From Weissella koreensis KACC 15510 (GTDB taxonomy: Bacteria > Bacillota > Bacilli > Lactobacillales > Lactobacillaceae), in assembly GCF_000219805.1 (NCBI RefSeq), contig NC_015759.1, positions 496,001 through 560,000 of the forward strand: a stretch of DNA of 64,000 bases, read 5' to 3'. Position 1 is the stretch's first letter. Each line of letters opens with the position of its first letter. This document shows positions 20,109-29,814 of this stretch, in pieces. Below the pieces are notes generated by a model that made no database searches, was not told the origin of the DNA, and worked only from the letters and a program-made list of their open reading frames with translations. A program made the translations under genes and the position numbers.

Positions 20109-21436
20109 TACGGTGTCCTGCTTTCTATATATTTATCAACGATTTTCCACTTACCATTATCGATTTGAATAAACCATGCTGGTTTTAAGGTTGCCAAGTC
20201 ATCATTTTCACTAACCCATTGATACCCAATTGTCCAATTAGTGATCTGATTAGTATCAAAATCAGCTTGTTTTAATTGCTTCAAAACCGTAGGCCAAGCT
20301 GGTAAAACAATCTTCTTATTATCCGAAATTGGTAATGGCACTTTAAGCGAATCTGATGAAAAATTTAATCTAATATGTTTCTCAGAAGATTGTTTAAACG
20401 TTACCACCCCTAACCCTTGATCATTGAAAACTGGAAAATTATCAACATAAGGTTGAAAATAAAGTTCGCGTCCTTCGCCCTTAATTTGCAAATATTCAAG
20501 GTTATCATCCCCTGCGTAAACCTCATGAATTAACTTAGTTGCATAATCGATTCTGCGGTTAAAGCTATCCAATTTAAGTCGATTTGGGTAATAATCATAC
20601 ACATATTGATTCTTTGATCCTTTTTGAACTAGTTGTCGCTGGCTTCCATCTGTATAAACGGTTTGTTGATCATTTTGAGTCCGTTGGTTTTGATGATTTC
20701 CATCAAATAAGCGTTCTACAATTTCTTCAGCATCCTCGTGCGCGACCACATATGATCTTTGTGACAAAACCATCGGTGCTAACCGTGTGATTTCCAAGTT
20801 ATCATGTTGATAACCAATTTTAATAGGAATCCGTTTCGTTGATAATTTTATTTTTTTCAAATCCTGATCCGCCTGAATTTGTGGAAAATGATATATCACC
20901 CGATGTTTTGTATCAATAAAATTAATTCCTTTAAACTGATTATCTTTGGAAATCTGAACCCAACTAATGCCACTTTCATCTTTAAATTGATATTGCATAC
21001 CAAAAGTATCCCACAAAACTTGTTTATAGACAGGATTACCATAACCCAATAAAATTGTATTATTGTGCTTAATTTTTTTTGTGAAATCAGCCTTATTATA
21101 AGCAGTGATGGCGGGCTTCCCAACTTGATATTTTTGAACAACTTTGATGATTTGATTTAAATTAGCTCTATTTTCGGTCACTAATTCTGCTTTGTTGTCT
21201 GCATTAATAGTTACTAATTGATTTACATTATAATTTATTTGTTGGCTGAGGTTTAAATTATTTTGACTAACATTATTAGATTGACTAATACCTTGATTTT
21301 GAGTTACAACCTGTTGCACAACTAATCCCGTCAGAATCAAACTAGTCAAAACCAAGATTGTTAAGACTAGCGAGCGCCAATCTTGACGAAGACGTTCTGG
21401 AAGAAACGATAATAATTTAAGTATCCTATTCTTCAT
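20108..21436 (-). CDS. walH: WalH (YycH) regulator of WalK
   Basis: About 442 residues with an N-terminal membrane anchor (about 24-45) and an extracytoplasmic YycH domain. It modulates WalK together with WalI. The start is placed at ATG 21436, which has GGAG 5 bases upstream and overlaps the end of walK by 11 bases; an in-frame ATG 15 bases earlier lacks a comparable site. Confidence 0.93.
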   Translation of the reverse strand: MKNRILKLLSFLPERLRQDWRSLVLTILVLTSLILTGLVVQQVVTQNQGISQSNNVSQNNLNLSQQINYNVNQLVTINADNKAELVTENRANLNQIIKVVQKYQVGKPAITAYNKADFTKKIKHNNTILLGYGNPVYKQVLWDTFGMQYQFKDESGISWVQISKDNQFKGINFIDTKHRVIYHFPQIQADQDLKKIKLSTKRIPIKIGYQHDNLEITRLAPMVLSQRSYVVAHEDAEEIVERLFDGNHQNQRTQNDQQTVYTDGSQRQLVQKGSKNQYVYDYYPNRLKLDSFNRRIDYATKLIHEVYAGDDNLEYLQIKGEGRELYFQPYVDNFPVFNDQGLGVVTFKQSSEKHIRLNFSSDSLKVPLPISDNKKIVLPAWPTVLKQLKQADFDTNQITNWTIGYQWVSENDDLATLKPAWFIQIDNGKWKIVDKYIESRTP

Positions 21437-23288
21437 CACCACTCCAATCATCTTCTAAGTCCGCTTCCAAACTATATGGCAAAGAAATTTTAAACGTTGA
21501 TCCTTGTCCTTCTTTAGACTCAGCCCAAATTCGGCCACCAAATGACTCTACGATCTCTTTAGCAATTGCTAGTCCTAATCCAGTACCACCTTGCGCCCTT
21601 GAGCGTGCCTTATCAACTCGGAAGAAACGATCAAAGACATGTTGAGCATCCTTTTGGGGGATTCCCAAACCTTGATCCTGAATACTGATAACTACCTTTT
21701 GATCAATCAAATTCAAGCGTGCCATAATCGTTCCACCATCAGGGGAATATTTAATTGCATTATTCATAATATTATCAATAACTTGAGTAAATTTAGATGT
21801 ATCTATTTCAACCCAAACCGGTGTCGGCTCGACTTCCCTAATAATTCGATAATCTTTTTGTCCTGCTTGATCGGAAGAAATAATCATGTCAAATCGATTT
21901 AAAATATATTCGAAGAGAGCACCTAAATTCACCCATTCTAATTCAAGATTTCGAACTCCCCGATCCATTCGTGAAAGCTCTAGTAAATCATTGATCATAT
22001 TAATCATGCGTCCAGTTTCGGCTTGAACAACCGCCAAAAATTGGCCAGTTAACTCTGGATCATCAGTCGCTCCATCTTGAAGCGCATCAATATATGATTT
22101 GACTGAAGTCAGAGGCGTTCGTAATTCATGCGAAACATTGGAAACGAATTGCCTTCGTTCTTGATTAATTCGTTGTTCCTCAGTTACATCATGTAAAACT
22201 ACAACCATTCCCGAAATAAAGCCAGATTCTCGTTGAATTTGTGCACTGTTGACCTTTAATGTTAATTCTTGATCCTCGTTACTAAAATCCAACAATAAAT
22301 TATCAACATTTCCAAAGAAATTCCTTAGTTGATATCGATCCTCTAACCGTAAAACTTTTAATACATACTGCCCCAAAACTTCATGTTCATCGTCTATTCC
22401 TAAGAAACGCAAGGCTGCTGGATTAATCAAATTAATCGAGCCCCGTCGATCAGCTGCAATCACACCATCAGTCATATGTTCCAACACAGAATCCAAACGT
22501 TGACGTTCTAATTCTTGAGAGCTGGTTGTCTCTTCAATTCGTTGTGATAACAAATTAACATTCTCTGCTAGTTGACTAATTTCATCATGTCCCCGAACAC
22601 TAATAACCCCAGAATAATCACCTCCAGCAATCCGCACTGTACGTTCACTAATATCCGTAATTGGCTTCGTTAACGTTCGAGACATGATAAAAGCCATAAT
22701 AATCCCTAGAAAAAGCGCAACTAATGTCGCTGAGGCGTAAATCAAAGTAACTTCTTTTAGACTATCATAGACGCTTTCCAAGTTCGCTTTGACTTTAACT
22801 GCTCCAACCACTTTGTTTTCACCATCAGAAGTATCAATTAGTGGCTTCACTACAATTTGATATCTAGTATGATTATCCTGCTCAATATTATTTTTAACAT
22901 AATTTTTACTAAGTGCAGCATCTCGAAGATTTTCATCGGTCGTCTTTTGCCCTACTAATTCTTGTTTATTAATATCAACAGTTCCACGAACTACACCTTT
23001 AGTATCAATAACTTGAATGTCTGAGATCAAAACATTGTTAATTCTTGATAAAGTGGCGTGAACCTCAGCGTTACTATCAGCTGAACTACCCTCTATTAAT
23101 TGTTGTGTTAATTGGTCTGAGACATAGGCCGGTAACCCAATTTGTTGTCTAAAAGTCACTAAATTTGATCGTTCCAATTGTTTAATAAAAAAGACTCCAA
23201 TAATTTCCAACGTTACAAGTAATGTTAAAGCGAAAACGATTGCGTTTTTAAAATAAATTGATGAAAATATATTTTTGTATTTTTTCAA
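21426..23288 (-). CDS. walK: Sensor histidine kinase WalK
   Basis: Essential cell-wall homeostasis sensor that phosphorylates WalR. 620 residues: TM1 (about 13-36), extracellular sensor domain (about 37-178), TM2 (about 181-203), HAMP (about 204-256), PAS (about 262-370), HisKA with His387 (SHELRTPL), and an HATPase domain with NNAIKYSP, DQGLGIP and GTGLGLAIAKE. PAS residues His271, Asp274, His366 and Glu370 match the zinc site described for Staphylococcus WalK. It starts with TTG after GAGGAG. It is separated from walR by 321 bases and a terminator. Confidence 0.96.
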   Translation of the reverse strand: MKKYKNIFSSIYFKNAIVFALTLLVTLEIIGVFFIKQLERSNLVTFRQQIGLPAYVSDQLTQQLIEGSSADSNAEVHATLSRINNVLISDIQVIDTKGVVRGTVDINKQELVGQKTTDENLRDAALSKNYVKNNIEQDNHTRYQIVVKPLIDTSDGENKVVGAVKVKANLESVYDSLKEVTLIYASATLVALFLGIIMAFIMSRTLTKPITDISERTVRIAGGDYSGVISVRGHDEISQLAENVNLLSQRIEETTSSQELERQRLDSVLEHMTDGVIAADRRGSINLINPAALRFLGIDDEHEVLGQYVLKVLRLEDRYQLRNFFGNVDNLLLDFSNEDQELTLKVNSAQIQRESGFISGMVVVLHDVTEEQRINQERRQFVSNVSHELRTPLTSVKSYIDALQDGATDDPELTGQFLAVVQAETGRMINMINDLLELSRMDRGVRNLELEWVNLGALFEYILNRFDMIISSDQAGQKDYRIIREVEPTPVWVEIDTSKFTQVIDNIMNNAIKYSPDGGTIMARLNLIDQKVVISIQDQGLGIPQKDAQHVFDRFFRVDKARSRAQGGTGLGLAIAKEIVESFGGRIWAESKEGQGSTFKISLPYSLEADLEDDWSGDEE

Positions 23289-23609
23289 AATGGGCTCCTC
23301 ATTCGTGGGATAATTTTACCTATCAAATCAGGATAACCAAATTAATCCATCATTCTTCCATATTAATTTAATTATACCGCCTTATCGATTCAAAGTTTTG
23401 CATTTATCTAACATTTTTTGTTAATTTATACATGCAATAATTTTCAATTAAAATAATATGAAATACAGTATAACATTTATCAATCACAACGTTTTTTTAA
23501 TCCACATATCCTCCAATATATTCTTCAAATATGTTGTTTACAAATTTTTAATTGTAATCAAAAAGAGGCTGAGATTAAATTATCCCAACCCCTCCTTTAT
23601 AAATAAAAA
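23289..23609. other. walR-walK intergenic region
   Basis: No gene seen. Next to walR lies a terminator (23560-23596). The rest is AT-rich leader of walK. TATAAT-like boxes occur on the minus strand (for example GGCGGTATAATT near 23375), but without a good -35, so the walK promoter is not firmly placed. Confidence 0.55.
23560..23596 (-). terminator. walR terminator
   Basis: On the minus strand GAGGGGTTGGGAT (23594-23582) pairs, with G-T pairs and small bulges, with ATCTCAGCCTC (23575-23565), then a T run. This sequence type is a common Lactobacillales intergenic terminator. Confidence 0.75.
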
Positions 23610-24314
23610 TTATTCTTCTGAATTCTTCAAATAGTAACCAACACCACGACGAGTCATCAATATTTTTGGATGACTTGGTGTGTCTTCAATTTTTTCACGA
23701 ATTCGACGGACGGTCACATCAACAGTCCGTACATCACCAAAATAATCAAAACCCCAAACCGTCTGTAATAAATCATCACGTGTCATAACTTGGCTAATAT
23801 GCTTAGCTAAATGCGATAACAATTCAAACTCACGATGAGTCAATTCAATATCCTTACCATTTTTAGTTACCATGTAAGCTTCCGGATGAATCACTAAGTC
23901 ACCAATCTTAATATCATCGGAATTATTTTCATTTTCGCCATTATAGTCTTTACTATCGCGACGCCGTAAATTAGCTTTAACTCGAGCTAATAATTCTCGA
24001 TTTGAAAAAGGCTTAGTGACATAGTCATCCGCCCCCATTTCAAGTCCCAAAACTTTATCAATCTCAGAATCTTTTGCCGTTACCATAATGACTGGGATTT
24101 GCGAGTTCGTTCGAATTTGTCGTAAAACTTCCATCCCATCGACTTCTGGTAACATTTGATCTAACAATACTAAATCAGGATTTTCAGCCTCAAATTGGTC
24201 TAAAGCTTCCTGACCATCCATTGCAATGACAACATCATAACCTTCTTTAGTTAGATTGAATTTAATAATATCTGAAATCGGTTTTTCGTCATCAACGACT
24301 AAAATCTTACTCAT
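23610..24314 (-). CDS. walR: Response regulator WalR
   Basis: OmpR/PhoB-type regulator controlling wall hydrolase and envelope genes. Receiver domain with the acidic pocket VVDDE, phospho-acceptor Asp52 (LLDQMLP) and TAKD, then a winged-helix DNA-binding domain ending RRGVGYYL. The start is placed at ATG 24314 ([10 protein letters not shown]) with GGAGG 9 bases upstream; this gives the family length of about 234 residues. It has its own terminator before walK. Confidence 0.97.
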   Translation of the reverse strand: MSKILVVDDEKPISDIIKFNLTKEGYDVVIAMDGQEALDQFEAENPDLVLLDQMLPEVDGMEVLRQIRTNSQIPVIMVTAKDSEIDKVLGLEMGADDYVTKPFSNRELLARVKANLRRRDSKDYNGENENNSDDIKIGDLVIHPEAYMVTKNGKDIELTHREFELLSHLAKHISQVMTRDDLLQTVWGFDYFGDVRTVDVTVRRIREKIEDTPSHPKILMTRRGVGYYLKNSEE

Positions 24315-24453
24315 CTTCACAGTCCTCCACAGAAAACATTTATGGCTATATTGTACCATATTGGTAAACAATTCAGAAATCCTGAATTTTATTTTAACTT
24401 TACAAAATTCGGACTGACTATACCTTAAATCAACTGACTAATATTTTATATAT

Positions 24454-24492
24454 AAAAAAGAGACTGAAACAAAAATCAGTTCCAATCTCTCT
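24454..24492 (-). terminator. rpsR terminator
   Basis: On the minus strand, AGAGATTGGAACTGA pairs with TTTCAGTCTC across a TTTTTG loop and runs into T6 (24459-24454). It ends the rpsF-ssb-rpsR operon. Confidence 0.8.
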
Positions 24493-24534
24493 TAAATCAC
24501 AACATATAGTTAACCATATATTGAAATTTAATTT

Positions 24535-24780
24535 TTAGTCTTCAACAACGAAAGGCATAAGTCCCATGATACGGGCCCGCTTGATAGCAGTTGTAACCTT
24601 ACGTTGGTTCTTTGCTGAAGTTCCAGTCACACGACGAGGCAAAATCTTACCACGTTCTGAGATGAAACGTTCCAACAATTCAGTATCCTTGTAATCCACA
24701 TATTCGATATGGTTGGCTGCGATAAAGTCAACCTTACGACGACGGCGTGGTCCGCCACTACGACGTTGTTGTTGTGCCAT
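24535..24780 (-). CDS. rpsR: 30S ribosomal protein S18
   Basis: 81-residue basic protein of the small-subunit platform, partner of S6. Arg-rich N terminus ([16 protein letters not shown]), then [19 protein letters not shown] and [14 protein letters not shown], all diagnostic. Third gene of rpsF-ssb-rpsR, transcribed from a promoter near 25800. Confidence 0.98.
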   Translation of the reverse strand: MAQQQRRSGGPRRRRKVDFIAANHIEYVDYKDTELLERFISERGKILPRRVTGTSAKNQRKVTTAIKRARIMGLMPFVVED

Positions 24781-24818
24781 GTTAAATTCCTCCTGATAAT
24801 AATTTCAAAAATTTAAAT

Positions 24819-25361
24819 TTAGAATGGAAGATCATCATCTGATATGTCAATTTCTTGACCACCAGAAAATGGATCGTTATTAGTTGATGCATTTGCTGTA
24901 GAATTATTATTCCCACCAAATACATTTCCCGAATTATTGGTATTATTAGGCGTTCCAAAAGGATTACCAGCCGGTGCAGCATTAAAGTTGTTTTGGCTAT
25001 TATTTCCAGTATTTCCCGCACTTGCGCGACGAGCCTCAGACTCAGCACGTGTTTCTAATAAATCGAAATTCTCAACGATGACTTCAGTACGATAGACCGT
25101 TTGTCCTTGTTGATTTTGGTAACTACTAGTTTGTAAACGTCCATCAATAGCAACTCGTGAACCTTTTGAAGTGAAATTCGCAAAATTCTCGGCCGCCTTT
25201 GACCAAATCGTAGCGTTAATAAAATCAGTTTCACGCTCACCATTTTGGTTAGTCCGACGACGATCAACAGCAACACTAAATGATGCCACAGCTGTCCCCG
25301 ATTGGGTATAACGTAATTCAACATCGCGGACTAAACGTCCAACAAGTACTACACGGTTCAT
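24819..25361 (-). CDS. ssb: Single-stranded DNA-binding protein
   Basis: Coats single-stranded DNA in replication, repair and recombination. OB-fold domain in residues 1-110 (MNRVVLVGRLVRD, FINATIWSKAAENF), a Gly/Asn/Ala-rich flexible linker, and the acidic partner-binding tip ending DDDLPF. The start is placed at ATG 25361, with AAAGGAG 7 bases upstream; an upstream in-frame start would add seven residues not seen in the family. Sits between rpsF and rpsR, as in most Firmicutes. Confidence 0.97.
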   Translation of the reverse strand: MNRVVLVGRLVRDVELRYTQSGTAVASFSVAVDRRRTNQNGERETDFINATIWSKAAENFANFTSKGSRVAIDGRLQTSSYQNQQGQTVYRTEVIVENFDLLETRAESEARRASAGNTGNNSQNNFNAAPAGNPFGTPNNTNNSGNVFGGNNNSTANASTNNDPFSGGQEIDISDDDLPF

Positions 25362-25408
25362 ACAAAGTCTCCTTTCATTCAAATCAAATTAACAACCATG
25401 CTCACTAA

Positions 25409-25708
25409 TTACTTAGCTTCTGAGCGAACTTCGCGGGTAACAACCATGTGACGCAAGATATCTTCTGAGATCTTAGCCAAACGATCGAATTCCTTAATCG
25501 CTTTGTCATCTTCAGCAGTGAAGTTAACAACGTGATATGTTCCTTCATGGTATCCAGCAATTTCATAAGCAAAGCGACGTGTTGCCCAATCTTTTGATTC
25601 AGCAATAGTTGCTCCGTTGTTAGTTAAAATCTCATCAAAACGTTCAACCAATGCCTTCTTAGCATCAGCGTCGATATCAGGGCGAACAATATAAGTCATT
25701 TCGTACAT
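25409..25708 (-). CDS. rpsF: 30S ribosomal protein S6
   Basis: 99-residue platform protein that binds 16S rRNA together with S18. Family features: [11 protein letters not shown], the middle [19 protein letters not shown] strand (with RFAYEI), and HMVVTR at the end. The start is placed at ATG 25708 with GGAGG 7 bases upstream; an in-frame upstream start reads through the structured leader. First gene of rpsF-ssb-rpsR. Confidence 0.97.
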   Translation of the reverse strand: MYEMTYIVRPDIDADAKKALVERFDEILTNNGATIAESKDWATRRFAYEIAGYHEGTYHVVNFTAEDDKAIKEFDRLAKISEDILRHMVVTREVRSEAK

Positions 25709-25719
25709 AACATTTCCTC

Positions 25720-25757
25720 CTTCTGGTCTATGGCCGGTCCAAAATGCCGGCAAGAAG
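25720..25757 (-). promoter_or_regulatory. S6:S18-type mRNA leader
   Basis: In the rpsF 5' UTR, CTTCT (25757-25753)/AGAAG (25724-25720) form an outer stem and GCCGG/CCGGC (25750-25746 with 25737-25733) an inner one, with an internal bulge containing ACC. The outer stem touches the ribosome-binding site. This matches the known bacterial S6:S18 leader, which mimics the rRNA site and allows autorepression. Identified by eye only. Confidence 0.55.
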
Positions 25758-25787
25758 TCGCACTATTTGTGCTACTCACATTTGATT

Positions 25788-25816
25788 AGTCTAGCATTTT
25801 TAAATTGTAAAAACAA
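25788..25816 (-). promoter_or_regulatory. rpsF operon promoter
   Basis: -35 TTGTTT (25816-25811), 17-base spacer, -10 TAGACT (25793-25788) with an upstream TG extension. Predicts a leader of about 70 bases. Confidence 0.6.
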
Positions 25817-25930
25817 GTCTGAATAATCTGAAAAAGAAACTTATCTTCTATCAAATAGGTTAAAAGTTCAGCTCTATTTATATTTTAAATATTTTGATAA
25901 TTTTTGTGAAAATAGATCATCTCAATTAAT

Positions 25931-25970
25931 CAAAAAACAACCATCTATTTTTCAAAACCAGAAAGTTGTT
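25931..25970 (-). terminator. prs terminator
   Basis: AACAAC (25970-25965) pairs with GTTGTT (25941-25936) on the minus strand around an inner TTTC/GAAA pairing, then T5-6. Follows the prs stop by about 15 bases. Confidence 0.6.
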
Positions 25971-25984
25971 TAGTTGATATTTAA

Positions 25985-26977
25985 TTATTTGGTAATCTCA
26001 TCCACGGTAAAACGCTTCCTAAACATCGGTGAAACTGCCCGATCTTCATTAATTCGGACAATTGCCTCTGCCATCATATCCGCAATTGTGACTTGCACCA
26101 ATTTAGGGAATTTCTTTGATTCAGGTAAGTCAATTGAATCAGTTACAATAACTTTTTCAAAGACTGAATTCTGCAAATTATCAACCGCTTCAGCTGAGAA
26201 CACAGCGTGAGTTGCAACAACATAAACTTCTGCTGCCCCTTCGTCTTTTAACTTTTGAGCACCCTTAGCAATCGTACCACCAGTATCGATCATATCATCA
26301 ATCATGATAGCTCGCTTACCTTTAACATCCCCAATGATATTCATAATTTGTGCTACGTTAGCTTTAGGACGTCGCTTATCAATAATAGCAATTGGTTCGC
26401 TAGAACCTAACAATTCTGCCAAAGCCCGTGCACGAGTCACACCACCATGATCTGGCGAAACTACAATGGTATTATCATTGGCAATTCCACTCGTAATCAA
26501 ATAGTCTGCTAATTTTGCAGCCCCTGCCATATGATCAACCGGAATGTCAAAGAAGCCTTGAATTTGTGCTGCATGCAAATCTAATGCTAGCACACGAGTT
26601 GCACCGACCGTCTCTAACATATTTGCTACTAATTTAGCTGTAATGGGCTCCCGTGAACGTGCTTTACGATCTTGGCGAGCATATCCATAATAAGGCATAA
26701 CCACATTAATCGTTTTTGCACTTGCACGTCGTAACGCGTCAATCATAATGAGAAGTTCCATCAAATTGTCGTTTACTGGAGCAGATGTGGATTGGATGAT
26801 ATAAACATTATCGCCTCGAACAGATTCTTCAATGTTAATTTGAATTTCACCATCCGAAAACCGAGAAATATTAATTTTTGAAAGTTCTACTCCAATCGCC
26901 GTAGCAACCTTTTGTGCTAACGGCTTATTACCACTTAATGAAAAGACCTTTAAATGCGGATCTGCATATTTCTCCAT
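25985..26977 (-). CDS. prs: Ribose-phosphate pyrophosphokinase
   Basis: Makes PRPP from ribose-5-phosphate and ATP, the common precursor for purines, pyrimidines, His, Trp and NAD. About 330 residues with the class I PRPP synthase signatures: early [11 protein letters not shown] and Tyr/Arg-rich [16 protein letters not shown], the flexible loop, and the PRPP-binding loop [12 protein letters not shown]. The start is placed at ATG 26977 with GGAGG 5 bases upstream. It follows glmU, as in Bacillus, and has its own promoter. Confidence 0.97.
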   Translation of the reverse strand: MEKYADPHLKVFSLSGNKPLAQKVATAIGVELSKINISRFSDGEIQINIEESVRGDNVYIIQSTSAPVNDNLMELLIMIDALRRASAKTINVVMPYYGYARQDRKARSREPITAKLVANMLETVGATRVLALDLHAAQIQGFFDIPVDHMAGAAKLADYLITSGIANDNTIVVSPDHGGVTRARALAELLGSSEPIAIIDKRRPKANVAQIMNIIGDVKGKRAIMIDDMIDTGGTIAKGAQKLKDEGAAEVYVVATHAVFSAEAVDNLQNSVFEKVIVTDSIDLPESKKFPKLVQVTIADMMAEAIVRINEDRAVSPMFRKRFTVDEITK

Positions 26978-27028
26978 TTTTTCCTCCAAAGCCGATTGTC
27001 ATCGTTTTTAACGTATTTATTATATTTA

Positions 27029-27057
27029 ATTCTAGCGTTTTTTATGCTTTTTCTCAA
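27029..27057 (-). promoter_or_regulatory. prs promoter
   Basis: -35 TTGAGA (27057-27052), 17-base spacer, -10 TAGAAT (27034-27029), between glmU and prs. Confidence 0.6.
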
Positions 27058-27066
27058 CGTGAAAAT

Positions 27067-28458
27067 TTATTTTTTAAGCGATTTAAATTTATCGGCAACT
27101 GGTAAGCGTTCCCAAAAATCAGGCTTGTTTTCTTGACGGGCACGAGCAATTCCCATTGCATGCTCTGGAATATCATCGGTAATGGTTGATCCAGCTGCTG
27201 AAATTGTTTCTGCTTTCATTTCAACTGGACCAATAATTTTAGTATTTGAACCAATAAAGGCTCGATCGCCAATCGTGGTATGATGCTTATTTTGACCATC
27301 ATAGTTTACAAAGACTGTTCCAGCACCAATATTAACATCTGATCCAATAGTGGCATCCCCAATATAAGTTAAGTGTCCTGCCTTCGAATCAGTTCCCAAT
27401 TGGGCCTTCTTCATTTCAACAAAATTACCAACATGCGCGCGTACACCAACTTCTGAAGCTGGTCGTAAATGTGCATAAGGTCCGACCGTAGCTTCTGGGC
27501 CGACAACTGATTCTTCGATAGTAGAATTATCAATCACACTAGCGGTTTTAATTTCTGAATCAATGATCCGTGTTCCTGCCGTCAAAACTACATTACTATC
27601 AATTTTGGTGTGGCCCTTAAGAACCACATTATTTTCAATGACAGTATCTGAACCAATTTGAACATCAACATCGATATAAGTTGTCTGTGGGTCAATCAAA
27701 GTAACCCCATTTTTCATATGTTGAGTATTAATTCGTTGTCGCAAAATTTGATTGGCTTGAGCTAAGGCGACTCGATCATTTACACCCATTGATTGATTGA
27801 AGTCATCAATTTGGTAAGCGCCTACCACCTGATCTTTTTTACGTAAAATTTCTAGAGTATCTGGTAAATAATATTCACCTTGAGCATTATCATTAGTGAC
27901 TTGTTCTAAAGCCGCAAACAAAAGTTGATTGTCAAAAACATAAACACCGGTATTAATTTCATCAACACCAGCCTCAGCTTCATTCGCGTCTTTTTGTTCT
28001 ACAATTCGCAAAACTGCACCATCATCAGCTCGAATAACCCGACCATATCCAAAAGGATTGGCTGCTTTGGCTGTCAAAACAGTTACAGCGTTACCACTCT
28101 GTTCATGATAAGCAAAAGCATTTTCATAGGTCGCTTTCGTAAACAAAGGCGCATCACCTGAAGCAATCAAGGTTGATCCTTCTTGTTTCGCTAAAATAGG
28201 AGCTGCCATCTTAACCGCATGTCCTGTTCCCAATTGCTCCGTTTGAACAACAACGGAAGAACGATCTTCTACTTGAGCTCGAACCATTTCTGCTTCATGT
28301 CCAACAACCGTTACAATATTTTCAACACCTACCGCTAAGATCGTATCCAAAACCAAATCTACCATAGTTTTACCGCCAACTTTGTGCAAAACTTTTGGCA
28401 AAGTTGATTTCATCCGTGTTCCCTTACCTGCGGCCATAATAATACTATAACGTCCCAT
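27067..28458 (-). CDS. glmU: Bifunctional GlmU (N-acetyltransferase / uridyltransferase)
   Basis: Acetylates glucosamine-1-phosphate and couples it to UTP to give UDP-GlcNAc for peptidoglycan and glycans. 463 residues: N-terminal pyrophosphorylase domain with MAAGKGTRMKS, LPKVLHKVGGKTM and LIASGDAPLF; then a left-handed beta-helix acetyltransferase domain with hexapeptide repeats, HVGNFVEMKKA, and GHLTYIGDA. Located in the conserved purR-glmU-prs order. Confidence 0.97.
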   Translation of the reverse strand: MGRYSIIMAAGKGTRMKSTLPKVLHKVGGKTMVDLVLDTILAVGVENIVTVVGHEAEMVRAQVEDRSSVVVQTEQLGTGHAVKMAAPILAKQEGSTLIASGDAPLFTKATYENAFAYHEQSGNAVTVLTAKAANPFGYGRVIRADDGAVLRIVEQKDANEAEAGVDEINTGVYVFDNQLLFAALEQVTNDNAQGEYYLPDTLEILRKKDQVVGAYQIDDFNQSMGVNDRVALAQANQILRQRINTQHMKNGVTLIDPQTTYIDVDVQIGSDTVIENNVVLKGHTKIDSNVVLTAGTRIIDSEIKTASVIDNSTIEESVVGPEATVGPYAHLRPASEVGVRAHVGNFVEMKKAQLGTDSKAGHLTYIGDATIGSDVNIGAGTVFVNYDGQNKHHTTIGDRAFIGSNTKIIGPVEMKAETISAAGSTITDDIPEHAMGIARARQENKPDFWERLPVADKFKSLKK

Positions 28459-28498
28459 TTCAATCTCACTTTCAGCCCGAAAATATCGGCTAATATTT

Positions 28499-29353
28499 TT
28501 ATTTTTTCGTTAATTGTTGTAATTGTGAATTATCCTGATAAATTTCTGTCTTGAAGTTACCAGCCCGTACGTCGAGTAAACCACCTTCTTTATCCGTGTT
28601 AACATGGATCAAAGCAGAATACTTATCAATCACGCGATGTTCAACTTCGCCTTCAACTACCACAGCCACTCCAGCCACAGTACCTTCAAATTCACGCACC
28701 AATGATTCCATTCCGCGAATTGTACCGCCAGCTTTCATAAAATCATCGACAATCAAAACACGTGAACCCATTGGCAAAGACCTTCGGGATAGTTCCATTT
28801 TCTCTAATCGCTTGGCCTGACCTGTCACATAATTAACCGACATAGTTGGACCTTCCGTTACTTTTGTATCATTTCTTGCGATCACAAACGGCACATTTAA
28901 AGCTTCAGCAACTGATTGCGCTACCGGTACACCCTTTGTAGCTGCAGTAATTACCGCATCAATTGGTTCTTTAATATACTGCGTTGCAATTAGACGACCA
29001 ATCTTTTCTAGAATCCAAGGTTGCCCTAACAAATCTGACAAATAGACATAACCACCTGGTAAAACCCGGGTCTCATCACTGATTTCATTTACTAATCCAT
29101 CAACAAAATTTTCAGCTTCTGCTTCAGTCATAATCGGAGTAAATTTTGCTCCGCCGGCTGCACCAGGAATCGTTTCTAAAATTCCCGTCCCATTTTGTAA
29201 AAATGTTCTTTTTAAAATTGCTAAATCTTCTGAAATTGATGATTTAGCGGATTCATATTGATCAGCAAATTTAGTTAATGAAATCAGCGTTCTTGGATGT
29301 GCTAATAAATAACGTGTCATATCCACTAGTCGGTCACTGCGCCGTATTTTCAT
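28499..29353 (-). CDS. purR: Purine operon repressor PurR
   Basis: Gram-positive purine regulator; PRPP binding releases DNA. 284 residues: N-terminal winged-helix domain (about 1-73) and a phosphoribosyltransferase-fold domain with the PRPP loop VLIVDDFMKAGGTIRGM. It is unrelated to E. coli PurR. ATG follows GGAGCGGACC. Two PurBox-like sites lie in its own promoter region, pointing to autoregulation. Confidence 0.96.
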   Translation of the reverse strand: MKIRRSDRLVDMTRYLLAHPRTLISLTKFADQYESAKSSISEDLAILKRTFLQNGTGILETIPGAAGGAKFTPIMTEAEAENFVDGLVNEISDETRVLPGGYVYLSDLLGQPWILEKIGRLIATQYIKEPIDAVITAATKGVPVAQSVAEALNVPFVIARNDTKVTEGPTMSVNYVTGQAKRLEKMELSRRSLPMGSRVLIVDDFMKAGGTIRGMESLVREFEGTVAGVAVVVEGEVEHRVIDKYSALIHVNTDKEGGLLDVRAGNFKTEIYQDNSQLQQLTKK

Positions 29354-29368
29354 GGTCCGCTCCTTTTC

Positions 29369-29424
29369 ATTGTTCGTGTTTTACAAATATTATACTTTAA
29401 TAATAACACGAAAACACGAACGTT
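29369..29424 (-). promoter_or_regulatory. purR promoter with paired PurBox-like sites
   Basis: AAACACGAACAAT on the minus strand (29381-29369) and AAACACGAACGTT on the plus strand (29412-29424) each resemble the PurBox core CGAAC and face one another. Between them lies a -10 TATAAT (29394-29389). A repressor on both boxes would cover the promoter from the -35 to the start site. Confidence 0.6.
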
Positions 29425-29814
29425 TCTTCCTATAAATTAACCTTTCACAATAAGTTGAATTATATTCCATACACAGTACATTTTATATCACTGCACAACT
29501 ATATTTATACTCTTAATAATCCATATAAATAATGTAAATTTTTCATAACTTTTACAATTCAATTTATCAACATTTATCACCTCAAACCACAATAAATTAG
29601 CAATATTTTTTGAAAGATTGTGATACATCTATTTATATCGTGTGTGCGTGTTTGAAATATCTATTAAAATTAATCACATTTTCAATCATGGCAACAATGT
29701 TTAATCATTCATTTTAATTATTTTCAAAAGCAGTTTAGCACAATCTAAAAAATTGGTATACTGACTTTATAATTAAAAAATAATGTAACAAATTATGCTT
29801 CAAAGGAGTGTTGT
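29425..29814. other. purR-glpK intergenic region
   Basis: AT-rich region between divergent genes with no gene seen. Near glpK a weak candidate promoter, TTAGCA-16-TATACT, lies around 29735-29762, and AAAGGAG (29801-29807) serves glpK. I found no good catabolite-response site here. Confidence 0.45.

Noticed and set aside
24371..24387. ATTCAG-5-CTGAAT dyad upstream of walR as an operator
   Set aside because: Arms of only 6 bases in AT-rich DNA, with no matching site elsewhere in the window and no fit to the known WalR box.
24782..25324. Two open frames overlapping ssb in another frame
   Set aside because: Alternative readings of the ssb coding sequence without their own start signals; ssb is certain.
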